Below are positions 29,141-38,973 of a stretch of 64,000 bases of DNA, piece after piece. Each line of letters opens with the position of its first letter. Within the stretch, counting starts at the first letter, position 1. The notes under the pieces are model-generated. The model was not told the origin of the DNA and ran no database searches. It saw only the letters and a program-made list of their open reading frames with translations. The position numbers and the translations under genes are program-made. This DNA comes from Microbacterium sp. USTB-Y (GTDB lineage: Bacteria > Actinomycetota > Actinomycetes > Actinomycetales > Microbacteriaceae). Location: contig NZ_JAGMTU010000003.1 in the NCBI RefSeq assembly GCF_023703415.1, forward strand, positions 496,001 to 560,000. Reading direction: 5' to 3'.

Positions 29141-30856
29141 TCAGGCGCCTCGGCGCACCGCCTGCCAGAGCGCTCGGCGCTCGGCCTGCTCCACGGGATC
29201 CGGCACGGGAAGGGCCGCGAGCAGCTCCTTGGTGTAGGAGCTCGACGGATCGTTGAGCACCTGCGCGGTCGTGCCCTGCTCCTGGATCCGTCCCTGCCGC
29301 AGCACGATGATCCGGTCCGAGACGGCGTCGATCACGGCCAGGTCGTGACTGATGAACAGCGACGCGAAGCCGAGCTCGGCCTGCAGCTGCACGAACAGGT
29401 CCAGCACCTTCGCCTGCACCGAGACGTCCAGCGCGCTGGTGGGCTCGTCCGCGATGAGGAGCTTCGGATCCAGGGCCAGGGCGCGCGCGAGCGATGCGCG
29501 CTGACGCTGACCGCCGGACAGCTCGTGCGGGTAGCGGTCGCCGAAGCTCGTCGGCAGCCGCACCGCGTCCAGCAGCTCGTCCACACGCGCACGGGCGGCG
29601 GCGCCGCTCGTCGCCCGGCCGTGCACGACGAGGGGCTCCGCGATGCACTCCGCGATCGAGAGCAGCGGGTTGAAGCTCGTCGCCGGATCCTGGAACACGA
29701 ACCCGATCTCGGGCCGGAGCGGCGCCAGCTGTCGCTGCTTGACGCCGTTCATCTCCTGGCCGAGCACGCGCAGCGATCCGCCGACCACGGTCGTGAGACC
29801 GACGACGGCGCGGCCGATCGTGGTCTTGCCCGATCCGGACTCGCCGACGAGGCCCACGACCTCGCCGGGACCGACGTGGAAGTCGATGCCCTTGACCGCG
29901 ACGACCCCGCCCCGGCCGAACCGTCCGGGGTAGCCGATCTCGCAGGCCTGCGCCACGATGAGGCTGCCCTCCGGCGGCGCACCGGCGGCGCCCTCCGCGG
30001 TCGAGTCCGCCAGAGCCGACTTGCCCTGCCCGACGTGCGGCACGGCGGCGAGCAGCTCGCGGGTGTACTCCTGCCGCGGGTTCGCGAAGAGCTCGCCCAC
30101 GGGCGCCTGCTCGACGATGTCGCCCCGCAGCATCACCACGACCCGGTCGGCGAGGTCGGCCACGACGCCCATGTTGTGCGTGATGAGCACGATCGTCGCG
30201 CCGAACTCGTCGCGGCAGGCGCGCAGCAGCTCGAGGATCTCGGCCTGCACCGTGACGTCGAGGGCGGTGGTCGGCTCGTCCGCGATGATGAGGCCCGCGT
30301 TCAGCACGAGGGCCATCGCGATCACGATGCGCTGCTTCTGCCCGCCCGAGAACTGGTGCGGGAAGTCGTCGACGCGCTTGTCGGGATCCGGGATGCCCAC
30401 CTTGCGGAGGATCTCGACGGCCTTCGCCTTCGCCTCCTTCTTGGAGAGCCTGCCCTCGTGGTGGGCCCGCAGGCCCTCCGCGATCTGCCAGCCCACGGTG
30501 TACACGGGGTTCAGGGCCGTCGAGGGCTCCTGGAACACCATCGCGGCGTCGCGCCCGCGCATCGCGCGCAGCTTCGCCGGCGTGGCATGCACCACGTCGG
30601 TCTCGCCGCCGCGGCCGCGCACGATGACCGCACCCGACATGGTGGCGGTCTCGGGGAGCAGTCCGAGCAGGGCGTTGGCGGTGACCGTCTTGCCGGATCC
30701 GGACTCGCCGACGATCGCGAGCACCTCGCCCGCATGCGCCTGGATGTCGATGCCCTTGACCGCGTCGACGGGCTCGCCGTCGGTCGCGAAGCGCACCTTG
30801 AGCCCGCGGATCTCCGCCACATCGGGAAGGCCGGTGTTCGTCATCGTGCCGGTCAT
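29141..30856 (-). CDS. Oligopeptide/dipeptide ABC transporter, fused double ATPase (DppD-DppF type)
   Basis: This 571-residue protein contains two full ABC nucleotide-binding domains. Each has Walker A (GESGSGKT, near residues 51 and 330), a signature (FSGGQKQR and LSGGQRQR), Walker B (GLIIADEPTTALD and LLIADEPTSALD) and a His-loop (ITHNMG and FISHDLA). Both carry the oligopeptide_HPY-type C-termini (EYTRELLAAVP and SYTKELLAALP). It powers the two permeases encoded upstream. ATG 30856 overlaps the DppC-like stop by four bases. Fused DppD-DppF proteins are common in actinobacteria. Confidence 0.93.
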   Translation of the reverse strand: MTGTMTNTGLPDVAEIRGLKVRFATDGEPVDAVKGIDIQAHAGEVLAIVGESGSGKTVTANALLGLLPETATMSGAVIVRGRGGETDVVHATPAKLRAMRGRDAAMVFQEPSTALNPVYTVGWQIAEGLRAHHEGRLSKKEAKAKAVEILRKVGIPDPDKRVDDFPHQFSGGQKQRIVIAMALVLNAGLIIADEPTTALDVTVQAEILELLRACRDEFGATIVLITHNMGVVADLADRVVVMLRGDIVEQAPVGELFANPRQEYTRELLAAVPHVGQGKSALADSTAEGAAGAPPEGSLIVAQACEIGYPGRFGRGGVVAVKGIDFHVGPGEVVGLVGESGSGKTTIGRAVVGLTTVVGGSLRVLGQEMNGVKQRQLAPLRPEIGFVFQDPATSFNPLLSIAECIAEPLVVHGRATSGAAARARVDELLDAVRLPTSFGDRYPHELSGGQRQRASLARALALDPKLLIADEPTSALDVSVQAKVLDLFVQLQAELGFASLFISHDLAVIDAVSDRIIVLRQGRIQEQGTTAQVLNDPSSSYTKELLAALPVPDPVEQAERRALWQAVRRGA

Positions 30857-31866
30857 GCCGCACCTCCCGCGCGACGGCGGGTGCGCAGTCGCGGATCGCT
30901 CAGGTCGTTCAGGCTCTCGCCGACGAGGGTGATGCCGAGCACCACCAGCACGATCGCGAGGCCGGGGAAGATGGACGTCCACCAGATGCCGCTGGTGACG
31001 TCCGCGACGGCGCGGTTGAGGTCGTAGCCCCACTCCGCGGCCGAGGTCGCCTCGATCCCGAAGCCGAGGAAGCCGAGTCCGGCGAGGGTCAGCAGCGCCT
31101 CGGAGGCGTTGAGCGTGATCACCACCGGCAGCGAGCGCGTGGAGTTGCGCAGCACGTGACGGATCAGGATCCTGCGGGTCGGCACGCCGATGACCTTCGC
31201 CGACTCGACGAACGGCTCGGCGCGCACCCGCACCACCTCGGCGCGGATGACGCGGAAGTACTGCGGCACGAACACCACGGTGATCGACAGCGCCGTGGCC
31301 ATGATGCCGGACCACAGGCTCGACTGGCCGTGGCTGATCACGATCGACATGACGATGGCGAGCAGCAGGGACGGGAAGGCGTAGATCGCATCCGCGATCA
31401 CCACGAGCGTCCGGTCGAGCCAGCCGCCGAAGTAGCCGGACAGCAGACCCAGGGCGATCCCGACGAAGATCGAGCAGGCGATCGCGGCCAGGATCACGAG
31501 CAGTGCCGTCTGGGATCCCCAGATCACGCGCGAGAGCACATCGAAGCCGCTGACCGTGGTGCCCAGGAGGTTGGTGGCGCTCGGCGGCTGCTGCGTGCCG
31601 AACTTCACGCCGTTCACGGACTGCTGCGCCCACGAGTACGGGGCGAGGACGGGCGCCAGGATGGCGACCAGCACGAAGAGGCCGGTGATGACGAGGCCGG
31701 TGATGAGCATGCCGCGCTGCAGCCCGACGCTCTGACGCAGCTGCGAGATCACGGGGATCCGCTCGCTCCAGCGGCGCTTGCGCGGCGCCTGGGCCGCGAG
31801 CGCCTCGGTCTTCGGGGTGGGCAGATCGCGGTCGATCACGGGTTCGGGGGTGTTGTCGACGGTCAT
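30853..31866 (-). CDS. ABC transporter permease, DppC type
   Basis: This 337-residue inner-membrane protein has about six TM helices. The N-terminal TM is VGLQRGMLITGLVITGLFVLVAILAPVLAPY, and the binding-protein-dependent transport EAA loop is RAEVVRVRAEPFVESAKVIGVPTRRILIRHVLRN. The LGTTVSGFDVLSRVIWGSQTALLV segment is typical of DppC/OppC permeases. It pairs with the DppB-type permease encoded one base upstream and with the fused ATPase downstream (ATGA overlap). Confidence 0.93.
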   Translation of the reverse strand: MTVDNTPEPVIDRDLPTPKTEALAAQAPRKRRWSERIPVISQLRQSVGLQRGMLITGLVITGLFVLVAILAPVLAPYSWAQQSVNGVKFGTQQPPSATNLLGTTVSGFDVLSRVIWGSQTALLVILAAIACSIFVGIALGLLSGYFGGWLDRTLVVIADAIYAFPSLLLAIVMSIVISHGQSSLWSGIMATALSITVVFVPQYFRVIRAEVVRVRAEPFVESAKVIGVPTRRILIRHVLRNSTRSLPVVITLNASEALLTLAGLGFLGFGIEATSAAEWGYDLNRAVADVTSGIWWTSIFPGLAIVLVVLGITLVGESLNDLSDPRLRTRRRAGGAA

Positions 31867-31867
31867 C

Positions 31868-32944
31868 TCAGTACCTCACCCGCGGGTCGATCATGGCGGC
31901 GACGATGTCGACGATGAAGTTGGTCACCGCGACGATGACCGCGATCATGACGACGATGCCCTGCACGGCGACGAAGTCGCGCGCCTTCAGGTACTCGCTG
32001 AGCATGAAGCCGATGCCCTTCCACTCGAAGGTCGTCTCGGTCAGCACGGCTCCTGCGAGCAGCATCGCGATCTGCAGCCCCATCACCGTGATGATCGGGA
32101 TCAGCGCCGGGCGGAACGCGTGCTTGGTGACCAGGCGGTACTCGCTCACGCCGCGCGAGCGGCCCGAGGTCACGTACTGCTGGCCGAGGGTGCCGATCAC
32201 GTTCGTGCGGATCAGCCGCAGGAACACGCCCGCGGTGAGCAGCCCGAGCGCGAGCGCGGGCAGGACCGCGTGCCACAGCACGTCGAGGATGGCGGGCCCG
32301 TTGCCCAGGCGGATCGCGTCGAGCAGGTAGATCCCCGTCGGGGTGCTCACGCCGCTCATCAGCAGCTCGGTCTGGGTGCTCGCGCGCCCCGAGACCGGCA
32401 TCCAGCCGAGCCAGACCGAGAAGACCAGCTTCAGCAGCAGGCCGACGAAGAAGATCGGCGTCGCGTACGCGAGGATCGCCATGATCCGCAGCGACGCGTC
32501 CTGCCACTTGTCGCGGCGGTGCGCGGCGATGAGGCCGAGGGGGATCGAGACCGCGAAGGCGACGATGAGCGCATAGATCGCGAGTTCGAGGGTGGCGGAT
32601 CCGTAGGTCAGCAGCACCGTGGTGACCTTCTGGCCATCCGTGATGGTGGTGCCGAAGTCTCCGCGGAGGATGTTGCCGAGGTATTCGAAGTACTGGATGA
32701 GCACGGGCCGGTCGTAGCCGGCCTCGTGCACGCGCTGCGCCAGCTGCGCTGCGGGCAGGCGTCCGCCGAGGGCGGCGGTGATGGGATCGCCGGTGATCCG
32801 CATCAGGAAGAAGACCAGGGTGACCAGGATGAGGACGGTGGGGATGATCAGCACGAGGCGGATCAGGATGTAGCGCCACAGTCCTCCTCCGGAGGACTTC
32901 GGGCGCGTCGCCGCGGGATCTGCGGCGAGGACATCAACGGCCAT
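31868..32944 (-). CDS. ABC transporter permease, DppB type
   Basis: This 358-residue inner-membrane protein starts at ATG 32944 (AAAGG upstream). It shows the DppB/OppB pattern: YILIRLVLIIPTVLILVTLVFFLMRITGDP near the N-terminus, YFEYLGNILRGDFGTTITDG, and a late EAA loop RTNVIGTLGQQYVTSGRSRGVSEYRLVTKHAFRPALIPII. It forms the transport channel together with the DppC-type partner. The preceding substrate-binding protein gene is separated by a strong hairpin. Confidence 0.92.
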   Translation of the reverse strand: MAVDVLAADPAATRPKSSGGGLWRYILIRLVLIIPTVLILVTLVFFLMRITGDPITAALGGRLPAAQLAQRVHEAGYDRPVLIQYFEYLGNILRGDFGTTITDGQKVTTVLLTYGSATLELAIYALIVAFAVSIPLGLIAAHRRDKWQDASLRIMAILAYATPIFFVGLLLKLVFSVWLGWMPVSGRASTQTELLMSGVSTPTGIYLLDAIRLGNGPAILDVLWHAVLPALALGLLTAGVFLRLIRTNVIGTLGQQYVTSGRSRGVSEYRLVTKHAFRPALIPIITVMGLQIAMLLAGAVLTETTFEWKGIGFMLSEYLKARDFVAVQGIVVMIAVIVAVTNFIVDIVAAMIDPRVRY

Positions 32945-33009
32945 GGAGAACCTTTGTGAGGAGATCGGGAGCGATGGTCCCCGAGCCCGTGGAAGGGCCC
33001 GGAGACGAA

Positions 33010-33045
33010 GACGGGGCACCGTCGCGTGTGCGGCGGTGCCCCGTC
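33010..33045 (-). terminator. Intercistronic stem-loop between binding protein and permease genes
   Basis: GACGGGGCACCG (33010-33021) / CGGTGCCCCGTC (33034-33045) is a perfect 12-bp stem with a 12-nt loop just past the stop of the substrate-binding protein gene. It probably reduces read-through into dppB and so gives excess binding protein over permease, as is usual for such operons. Confidence 0.75.
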
Positions 33046-33055
33046 TGAAGGTGCG

Positions 33056-34690
33056 CTACTTCGTCAGCGGCGCGTAGCGGAACTTGAACGAGGCGTCGAG
33101 GGTCGCACCCGAGACGCCGGAGCCCACGACCGCGATCTGCTTGCCCTGGAGGATCGGCAGGGTCGACAGGTCCTTCGCGACCATGTCCTGGATCTGAGCC
33201 AGGTCGGCCATGCGCTTGTCCTTGTCGGTCTCGGTCTGAGACTTCACGATGAGGTCGTTGACCGCCGGGTTGTCGTAGTGGTTGCCGAGGAAGTTCTCCT
33301 TGAGGAAGAACGGCGACAGGTAGTTGTCGGCGTCGGAGTAGTCCGGGAACCAGCCGAGCTGGTACTCGGGGTACACGTCCGCCGTGCGGTCCTTGGAGTA
33401 CTGGGTCCACTCGGTGCTCTGCAGGTTGACGGTGAACAGGCCGCCCTCCTCCAGCTGTGCCTTGTAGGCCGCGTACTCGTCACCCGAGGACGGGCCGTAG
33501 TGGTCGCCGTTGTACTGCAGGTTCAGGGTGACCGGGGTGGTCACGCCGGCGTCCGCGAGGACCTTCTTCGCCTTGTCGAGCGACGGACCGCCGTTGCCGT
33601 CTCCGTACATCGACTTCAGCGGCGTGGTGGCGCCGGACATGCCGTCCGCGACGAACGAGTACAGCGGGCTGTAGGTGTCCTTGTAGACGTCCTTCGCCAC
33701 GGCCGCGCGGTCGATGAGGTCGGCCGCGGCCTGGCGCACGGCCTGCGCCTTGGCCGGGTCGGCCTCGGGCGTGGTCGCGCCGAACGGCATGGTGTTGAAG
33801 TTGAAGACGATGTAGCGGATCTCGCCACCCGGGCCCTCGACGAGCTTGACCTTCTTGTTCTTGCTGAGGTCCTCGGTGTCGGTGGCCGACAGGCTGCGGT
33901 ACGCCACGTCGATGTCGCCGTTGCCGATCGCGAGCTTCAGGTTCGAGGCGTCGGCGAAGTACTTGACGTTGACCTGGCTGTTGGCGGCCTTGCCCAGCTC
34001 GCCCTCGTAGCCGGCGTACGGCTTGTAGGAGATGAGCTGGTTCTTCTTGTAGTCGGTGATCTCGTACTGACCGGCGAAGGCCTTGCCCTTGACGATGGTG
34101 TCGTCGTCGGTGACCTTGTCGGCGGAGAAGACCTTCTCATCGACGATGGGCGCCGCCGGGCTGGAGAGGATCAGCGGCCAGATCTGGTCGTTGCCGTTCT
34201 TCAGCGTGAAGACGACCGTGGTCGGGTCCGGCGCAGCGGTGCTGTCCAGGTTGCCGAGCAGCGCCGCCGGGCCGTTGGGGTCGTTGATCTTGACCATGCG
34301 GTCGAAGGAGAACTTCACCGACGCGGAGGTCAGCGGGTCGCCGTTGGCGAACTTCAGACCCTTCTTGAGCTTCACCGTGTACTCGGTCGGGGAGGTGAAC
34401 TCCGCCGACTCGGCGATGTCGGGGGTGACCTCCGCCGTGCCGTACTTGCTGTTCATCAGGAAGGGGTAGATCTGGTTCATCACGGCGAAGGAGCCGTTGT
34501 CGTACGAACCAGCCGGGTCGAGGAACGTGATCTTGTCGGTCGTGCCGACCGTGATCGTGCTGCCGGAGGATCCTCCGGTCGACCCCCCGCCGCCCGTGCT
34601 GCTCGTCGCGCAGCCCGCGAGCACGAGGGCTGTGGCGCCGAGCGCGCCGATGGCGAGACCGAGACGGCCTCGAGTGCTGTGGAATGACAT
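33056..34690 (-). CDS. Peptide ABC transporter substrate-binding lipoprotein
   Basis: This 544-residue protein begins with a lipoprotein signal peptide (GLAIGALGATALVLAGC, lipobox LAGC), a Ser/Gly-rich linker and then an SBP_bac_5 (DppA/OppA type) fold: TVKLKKGLKFANGDPLTSASVKFSFDRM, then QYEITDYKKNQLISYKPYAGY, VKYFADASNLKLAIGNGDIDVAY, and a C-terminal lobe ending TLDASFKFRYAPL. It should capture oligopeptides or related ligands outside the membrane. It is first in the SBP-dppB-dppC-ATPase operon. ATG 34690 is chosen because the signal peptide starts there. Confidence 0.93.
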   Translation of the reverse strand: MSFHSTRGRLGLAIGALGATALVLAGCATSSTGGGGSTGGSSGSTITVGTTDKITFLDPAGSYDNGSFAVMNQIYPFLMNSKYGTAEVTPDIAESAEFTSPTEYTVKLKKGLKFANGDPLTSASVKFSFDRMVKINDPNGPAALLGNLDSTAAPDPTTVVFTLKNGNDQIWPLILSSPAAPIVDEKVFSADKVTDDDTIVKGKAFAGQYEITDYKKNQLISYKPYAGYEGELGKAANSQVNVKYFADASNLKLAIGNGDIDVAYRSLSATDTEDLSKNKKVKLVEGPGGEIRYIVFNFNTMPFGATTPEADPAKAQAVRQAAADLIDRAAVAKDVYKDTYSPLYSFVADGMSGATTPLKSMYGDGNGGPSLDKAKKVLADAGVTTPVTLNLQYNGDHYGPSSGDEYAAYKAQLEEGGLFTVNLQSTEWTQYSKDRTADVYPEYQLGWFPDYSDADNYLSPFFLKENFLGNHYDNPAVNDLIVKSQTETDKDKRMADLAQIQDMVAKDLSTLPILQGKQIAVVGSGVSGATLDASFKFRYAPLTK

Positions 34691-34860
34691 ATACACCTCT
34701 GTATCGGTTCCGTGGCCGCGCTTCAGTGCGACCGCAACATCCATGGCCGTCAGGGTTCACGGCGCACGGGACACCCGATTGTATGCACGCCTGCGCATTT
34801 CTCGGGAGATCCGAGTCCGAGACGTGACCTCCGCCGGAGATCTTCCTGCCGCGGATCCGC

Positions 34861-35760
34861 TCACGCCTCCGAGCCGTGCGGGAACTGGCGCGCGTAGTCC
34901 TCCTTGAGCACGGCGAGGTGCAGCCAGGCCTCGGTGTGGGACACCCCGGGCAGGGAGCGCAGCTGTTCGAGGCCCGCGTGCAGCGCCCCCGGCGTCGGCT
35001 CCACGAACGTGATCACAGCGTCGAAACGGCCGATCGTGCGGGCGGCGAAGTCCACGCCGGGCCAGGTGCGCACCACCGAGAGCACGGCGTCGTCGTCGCC
35101 CAGCAGGCTGAGCCCCACGCCCATCGACTGCCTCCGGTGCGCGGGACCACGCGCCTCCACGGCTCCGATCTGGATGACGTGCGCCGCGCGGAGCCGCTGG
35201 ACCCGGGTCGCGACCGCGGACGGCGACAGCCGCACGACCTCGCCGAGGGCGCGGAAGCTGATCCGTCCGTCCTCCTGCAGCAGCTCGATGAGCGCGGTGT
35301 CGGTCTCGTCCAGCACGACGTCGCCGCGATAGCTCGAGACGAACGGGCCCTTCACGACCGAGGTGTAGACGAGGGTGTTCACATCGAGCACCTGCGGGAT
35401 CGCCCTGATGTCCTCGATCACCGCGTGCAGCTCCGGCATCGTGCCGAGACGCACCTCCGCCACCAGGTCGTAGACGCCGCCGATCGCCGACACGAACACG
35501 GTCTCCTCCCGCGCCTGGAGCGCCGCGGCGACTCCGGCGCTCGCGCCGGCCGTGCGGATCGAGACGTGCGCGATCACGTGCTGTCCGAGGAAGAACGGAT
35601 CCACCGCGCCGATGATGCGGATCGTCCGATCGTCCAGCAGCAGGCGCAGGCGCGACGCCACCGCGGTCCTCGTCTGACCCAGTGCCGCCGCGAGCGAGCG
35701 GATGCTCGCCCGCCCGTCCTCACGGAGCGCGCGGATGAGTTCTGCGTCGAAATCGGACAT
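34861..35760 (-). CDS. Lrp/AsnC-family regulator, tandem two-unit protein
   Basis: This 299-residue protein is two Lrp units in one chain. The first has HTH FDAELIRALREDGRASIRSLAAALGQTRTAVASRLRLL and an AsnC sensor stretch. The second starts near residue 150 with ETDTALIELLQEDGRISFRALGEVVRLSPSAVATRVQRL and a second RAM-like domain. Lrp proteins bind amino acids or related ligands in the RAM domain and control catabolic operons. It is divergent from the MHS/amidohydrolase/ThDP/ureohydrolase operon and is its likely regulator. Confidence 0.88.
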   Translation of the reverse strand: MSDFDAELIRALREDGRASIRSLAAALGQTRTAVASRLRLLLDDRTIRIIGAVDPFFLGQHVIAHVSIRTAGASAGVAAALQAREETVFVSAIGGVYDLVAEVRLGTMPELHAVIEDIRAIPQVLDVNTLVYTSVVKGPFVSSYRGDVVLDETDTALIELLQEDGRISFRALGEVVRLSPSAVATRVQRLRAAHVIQIGAVEARGPAHRRQSMGVGLSLLGDDDAVLSVVRTWPGVDFAARTIGRFDAVITFVEPTPGALHAGLEQLRSLPGVSHTEAWLHLAVLKEDYARQFPHGSEA

Positions 35761-35896
35761 GATTCAGGCGATCCCCGACTTTCCCGGTTTGGATTCCGAA
35801 GCTGTCACAATCGCAGTCATGACCCGGTTCACGTCGCGGAACGGAGTCAGGATGCGCACAACTGCGAACAATACTCCAGCCCACAGGCTCGCGGAC

Positions 35897-35913
35897 GCAA
35901 CTTTTGACGTTGC
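35897..35913. promoter_or_regulatory. Candidate Lrp operator
   Basis: GCAAC (35897-35901) / GTTGC (35909-35913) with a 7-nt spacer is a 17-bp palindrome in the 211-bp gap between the Lrp gene and the catabolic operon. The motif ACGTTGC (35907-35913) recurs upstream of the aldehyde dehydrogenase gene. The size fits an Lrp site; binding is inferred. Confidence 0.35.
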
Positions 35914-35971
35914 ACGGGCTCGAATCCGCCCCTAGCATCCTTCGCATCCCTGACACCGCAAAGGAGCGGGC

Positions 35972-37294
35972 ATGACCTCCACCCACACCAAGGCCCGGCG
36001 CGCCGGGCTCGCGGCCTTCGTAGGCACCACGATCGAGTGGTACGACTTCTACGTCTACGCCACGGCGGCGGCGCTCGTCTTCGGCCCGCTGTTCTTCCCC
36101 AGCAAGGACCCGCTCGCCGAGACCTCTGCGGCCTTCGCCACCTTCGCGGTGGCCTTCCTCGTCCGCCCGATCGGCGGGATCCTGTTCGGCCACATCGGCG
36201 ACAAGCTCGGCCGCCGGGTGTCGCTCGTCATCACCCTGCTGCTCATGGGCGCCTCGACCGTGCTCGTCGGATGCCTGCCCACCTATGAGAACGTGGGCAT
36301 CCTGGCCCCGATCCTGCTGATCCTGCTGCGCGCGCTCCAGGGCCTCGCCGTCGGCGGCGAATGGGGCGGCGCCGTGCTCATGAGCGTCGAGCACGCCCCG
36401 GAGAAGTCGAAGACCTTCTACGGCGGGTTCACCCAGCTCGGAAACCCGGCCGGCGCCCTGCTCGCCTCGGGCATCTTCGCCATCATGTCGCGAGGCGGAG
36501 AGGACTTCATCCGGAACGGTGGCTGGCGCATCCCGTTCCTGCTCTCGATCGTGCTCATCGCGGTCGGCTTCTGGGTGCGGTACCGCGTCGAGGAGTCCCC
36601 GGTCTTCGAGGAGAAGATCGAGGGTCGCAAGCAGTCGATGCCGCTGGCCTTCGCGCTGCGCGCGAACTGGCGGCCGATCCTGCTGGGCATCGGGATCCTG
36701 CCGATCTCGACCGGCGGTTACTACCTCGCGACCACGTTCGCCACCGCCTACGCGACCGGCGCCCCGATCTCGATCAGCGAGCAGGTGATCCTCGACGCGA
36801 TGACGATCGCCTCGTTCGTGGAGTTCGTGGTCACGCTCCCCGTCGCCTGGCTGGGCGACAAGTGGGGCCGCAAGAACGTGATGTACATCGGCCTGATCAC
36901 GTCCGTGCTGACGTTCGCGCCGTTCCTGCTGCTCATGCCGGGCAGGGTCGAGCCGCTCATCTTCCTCTTCGCCTCGCTCGTGCGCATCGCCATGAGCGCG
37001 ACGTACGCGCCGATCGCCGCGATCCTCGCGCAGATGTTCCGGCCGCAGGCCCGCTACACCTCGATCGCACTCTCCTACGGCGTCGGCGCCGCGGTGTGGG
37101 CCGGCTTCTCGCCCTGGTTCGCGACGCAGCTCGTCGCCTGGACCGGCAGCGTCTGGTCGGTCATCGCGATGTTCGTCGGAATGGCCGTGCTCGCCGGGAT
37201 CTGCACCCGGCTGGCGCCGCAGCACTCCGACGCCGCCCCGGTCACCGACTCCTTCACCCCCCGTACCGACACCACCGCGAACAGGCTGCCATGA
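35972..37294 (+). CDS. MFS transporter, metabolite:H+ symporter (MHS) family
   Basis: This 440-residue protein has 12 predicted TM helices. The N-terminus carries the MHS signature AFVGTTIEWYDFYVYATAAALVFGPLFFP, and motif FLVRPIGGILFGHIGDKLGRR follows. The middle loop and GDKWGRKNVMY repeat the motif in the second half. MHS carriers import organic acids, betaine or amino-acid derivatives with protons. It leads an operon with a cytoplasmic amidohydrolase, a decarboxylase and a ureohydrolase, so it probably imports their substrate. Its stop overlaps the next start (ATGA). Confidence 0.92.
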   Translation: MTSTHTKARRAGLAAFVGTTIEWYDFYVYATAAALVFGPLFFPSKDPLAETSAAFATFAVAFLVRPIGGILFGHIGDKLGRRVSLVITLLLMGASTVLVGCLPTYENVGILAPILLILLRALQGLAVGGEWGGAVLMSVEHAPEKSKTFYGGFTQLGNPAGALLASGIFAIMSRGGEDFIRNGGWRIPFLLSIVLIAVGFWVRYRVEESPVFEEKIEGRKQSMPLAFALRANWRPILLGIGILPISTGGYYLATTFATAYATGAPISISEQVILDAMTIASFVEFVVTLPVAWLGDKWGRKNVMYIGLITSVLTFAPFLLLMPGRVEPLIFLFASLVRIAMSATYAPIAAILAQMFRPQARYTSIALSYGVGAAVWAGFSPWFATQLVAWTGSVWSVIAMFVGMAVLAGICTRLAPQHSDAAPVTDSFTPRTDTTANRLP

Positions 37295-38961
37295 GAAAGC
37301 TCGTCCCCTTCGACCAGTCGCCGCAGACGACCCCCCGGCTCGTCCTCGCCCGCGCGATCCACCTGCTCGACGCGTCCGCCACCACCGCGACGGCGATGCT
37401 CGTCGATCGCGGACGGATCATCGCCACCGGTTCCCCGGCCGAGTGCCGAGCGGTGGCGGAGGCTGCCGGCCTGACGCCGGAGCAGGTCGACCTCGGCGAT
37501 GCGACGATCGTGCCCGGCTTCATCGACGCCCACGCGCACCCGCTCATGTACGGCCAGATGATGACGTGGGTGGACTGCGGTCCTGAGAAGGCCGCAAGCA
37601 TCCCCGAGATCGTGGCCCTGCTGCAGGAGGCGGCCGCCGCGCTCCCCGCAGGGCGCCCGGTGCGCGGCTACGGTTATGAGCACCGCAATCTCGCCGAGCA
37701 GCGCCACCCCACCCGGTTCGAGCTCGACGAGGTCGCGACCGACCGCGAGGTCTACCTCATGAACGCCTCCGGGCACGGCGGCGTCGTGAACTCCTACACG
37801 CTCGAGCGCAGCGGGATCGACCGTGAGACGCCGAACCCCGCCGGCGGCGAGTTCTTCCGCGACGCCGACGGCGAGCTCACCGGCGAGCTGTCGGACGCGG
37901 CCTGCAACATCCTCACCGGCGTGCACGGCGTGAAGGTCGGACACCACGGCCCGAACTTCCACCTCGCGGACGAGCCGGAAGAGCATCTGCGCCAGCTCGA
38001 CGTCGCGACCTCGCGCTTCCTCGCGGGCGGCGTCACGGCGATCGGCGACGCCCAGGTGAGTCGCCGCGAGTTCGACATGTACCTGCGGCTCGCGCAGGCC
38101 GGCCGGCTGCCGCTGCGCATCTCGATGTACCTGCTCTCGCATCTGCTCGACGAGGCGCTGGAGATGGGACTCGTCGGCCAGTTCGGCAACGCCCGCCTCA
38201 GCTTCGCGGGCATCAAGTTCTACGCCGACGGCACCCTCGGCGGCTGGACCGCCTACTTCCCCGACGGCTACGTGGGCGACCCCTGCCGCACCGGGCAGCT
38301 GTACCACGAGCCCGCCGAGTACGCCGCCCTCATCCGGCGCGCACACGCGGCAGGCCTGCAGACCGCCACGCACGCACAGTCGCCCACGGCGATCGAGATG
38401 GTCGTCTCGGCGATCGAGGCCGCGCTCGGGGAGCACCCCGACGACGACGCCCGCCACCGCATCGAGCACTGCGGGCTGCCGACCCCCGAGCAGATCGCAC
38501 GCATGGCGGCGGCCGGGATCCGCCCGGTCAACCAGCCCCAGCACTACTACAACTGGGGCGAGGGCGTCGAAGAGGCGATCGGGACACCCGGCGAGCGCTT
38601 CAATCCCCTGGGCGAGTTCGAGCGCGCCGGGGTTCCCGTCACGATCTCGTCCGATGCGCCCGTCGCCGACCCGATCCCGCTCGAGGCGATCCAGGCGGCC
38701 GTGACCAGGGTCACCCGCCGCGGCCACCGCCTCGGCCCGGACGACCTGCGCATCTCCGCCCTGTCCGCCCTGCGCGCCCACACGATCGAGGGAGCCGTCT
38801 CCCTCGGCCGCGAGGACGACCTGGGCAGCCTCGAGGTCGGCAAGCTCGCCGACTTCGTCGTGCTGGACGAGGATGTGCTCGAGGCGGATCCCGAGCGGAT
38901 CGGCCGGATCAGGGTGCTCGAGACCTGGGTCGACGGCGAGCCGCGGCACCGCGCGGCCTGA
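37291..38961 (+). CDS. Amidohydrolase (YtcJ-like, amidohydrolase family 3)
   Basis: This 556-residue metal-dependent hydrolase shows [11 protein letters not shown] (HxH metal site), [11 protein letters not shown], a metal-ligand region [18 protein letters not shown], a later [11 protein letters not shown] histidine, RIEHCGLPT and [19 protein letters not shown] (catalytic Asp). That is the YtcJ-type layout, related to imidazolonepropionase and N-acyl hydrolases. ATG 37291 overlaps the MHS stop by four bases. It may open a ring or hydrolyse an N-substituted amide or urea ahead of the guanidino steps encoded downstream; substrate unknown. Confidence 0.88.
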   Translation: MRKLVPFDQSPQTTPRLVLARAIHLLDASATTATAMLVDRGRIIATGSPAECRAVAEAAGLTPEQVDLGDATIVPGFIDAHAHPLMYGQMMTWVDCGPEKAASIPEIVALLQEAAAALPAGRPVRGYGYEHRNLAEQRHPTRFELDEVATDREVYLMNASGHGGVVNSYTLERSGIDRETPNPAGGEFFRDADGELTGELSDAACNILTGVHGVKVGHHGPNFHLADEPEEHLRQLDVATSRFLAGGVTAIGDAQVSRREFDMYLRLAQAGRLPLRISMYLLSHLLDEALEMGLVGQFGNARLSFAGIKFYADGTLGGWTAYFPDGYVGDPCRTGQLYHEPAEYAALIRRAHAAGLQTATHAQSPTAIEMVVSAIEAALGEHPDDDARHRIEHCGLPTPEQIARMAAAGIRPVNQPQHYYNWGEGVEEAIGTPGERFNPLGEFERAGVPVTISSDAPVADPIPLEAIQAAVTRVTRRGHRLGPDDLRISALSALRAHTIEGAVSLGREDDLGSLEVGKLADFVVLDEDVLEADPERIGRIRVLETWVDGEPRHRAA

Positions 38962-38973
38962 GGGGACGAAGAG

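Noticed and set aside
27495..30863. A 1122-codon minus-strand frame across the ABC ATPase and the membrane protein gene
   Set aside because: It is out of frame with the clearly conserved ABC domains and antisense to the 385-aa gene; no motif is conserved in it.
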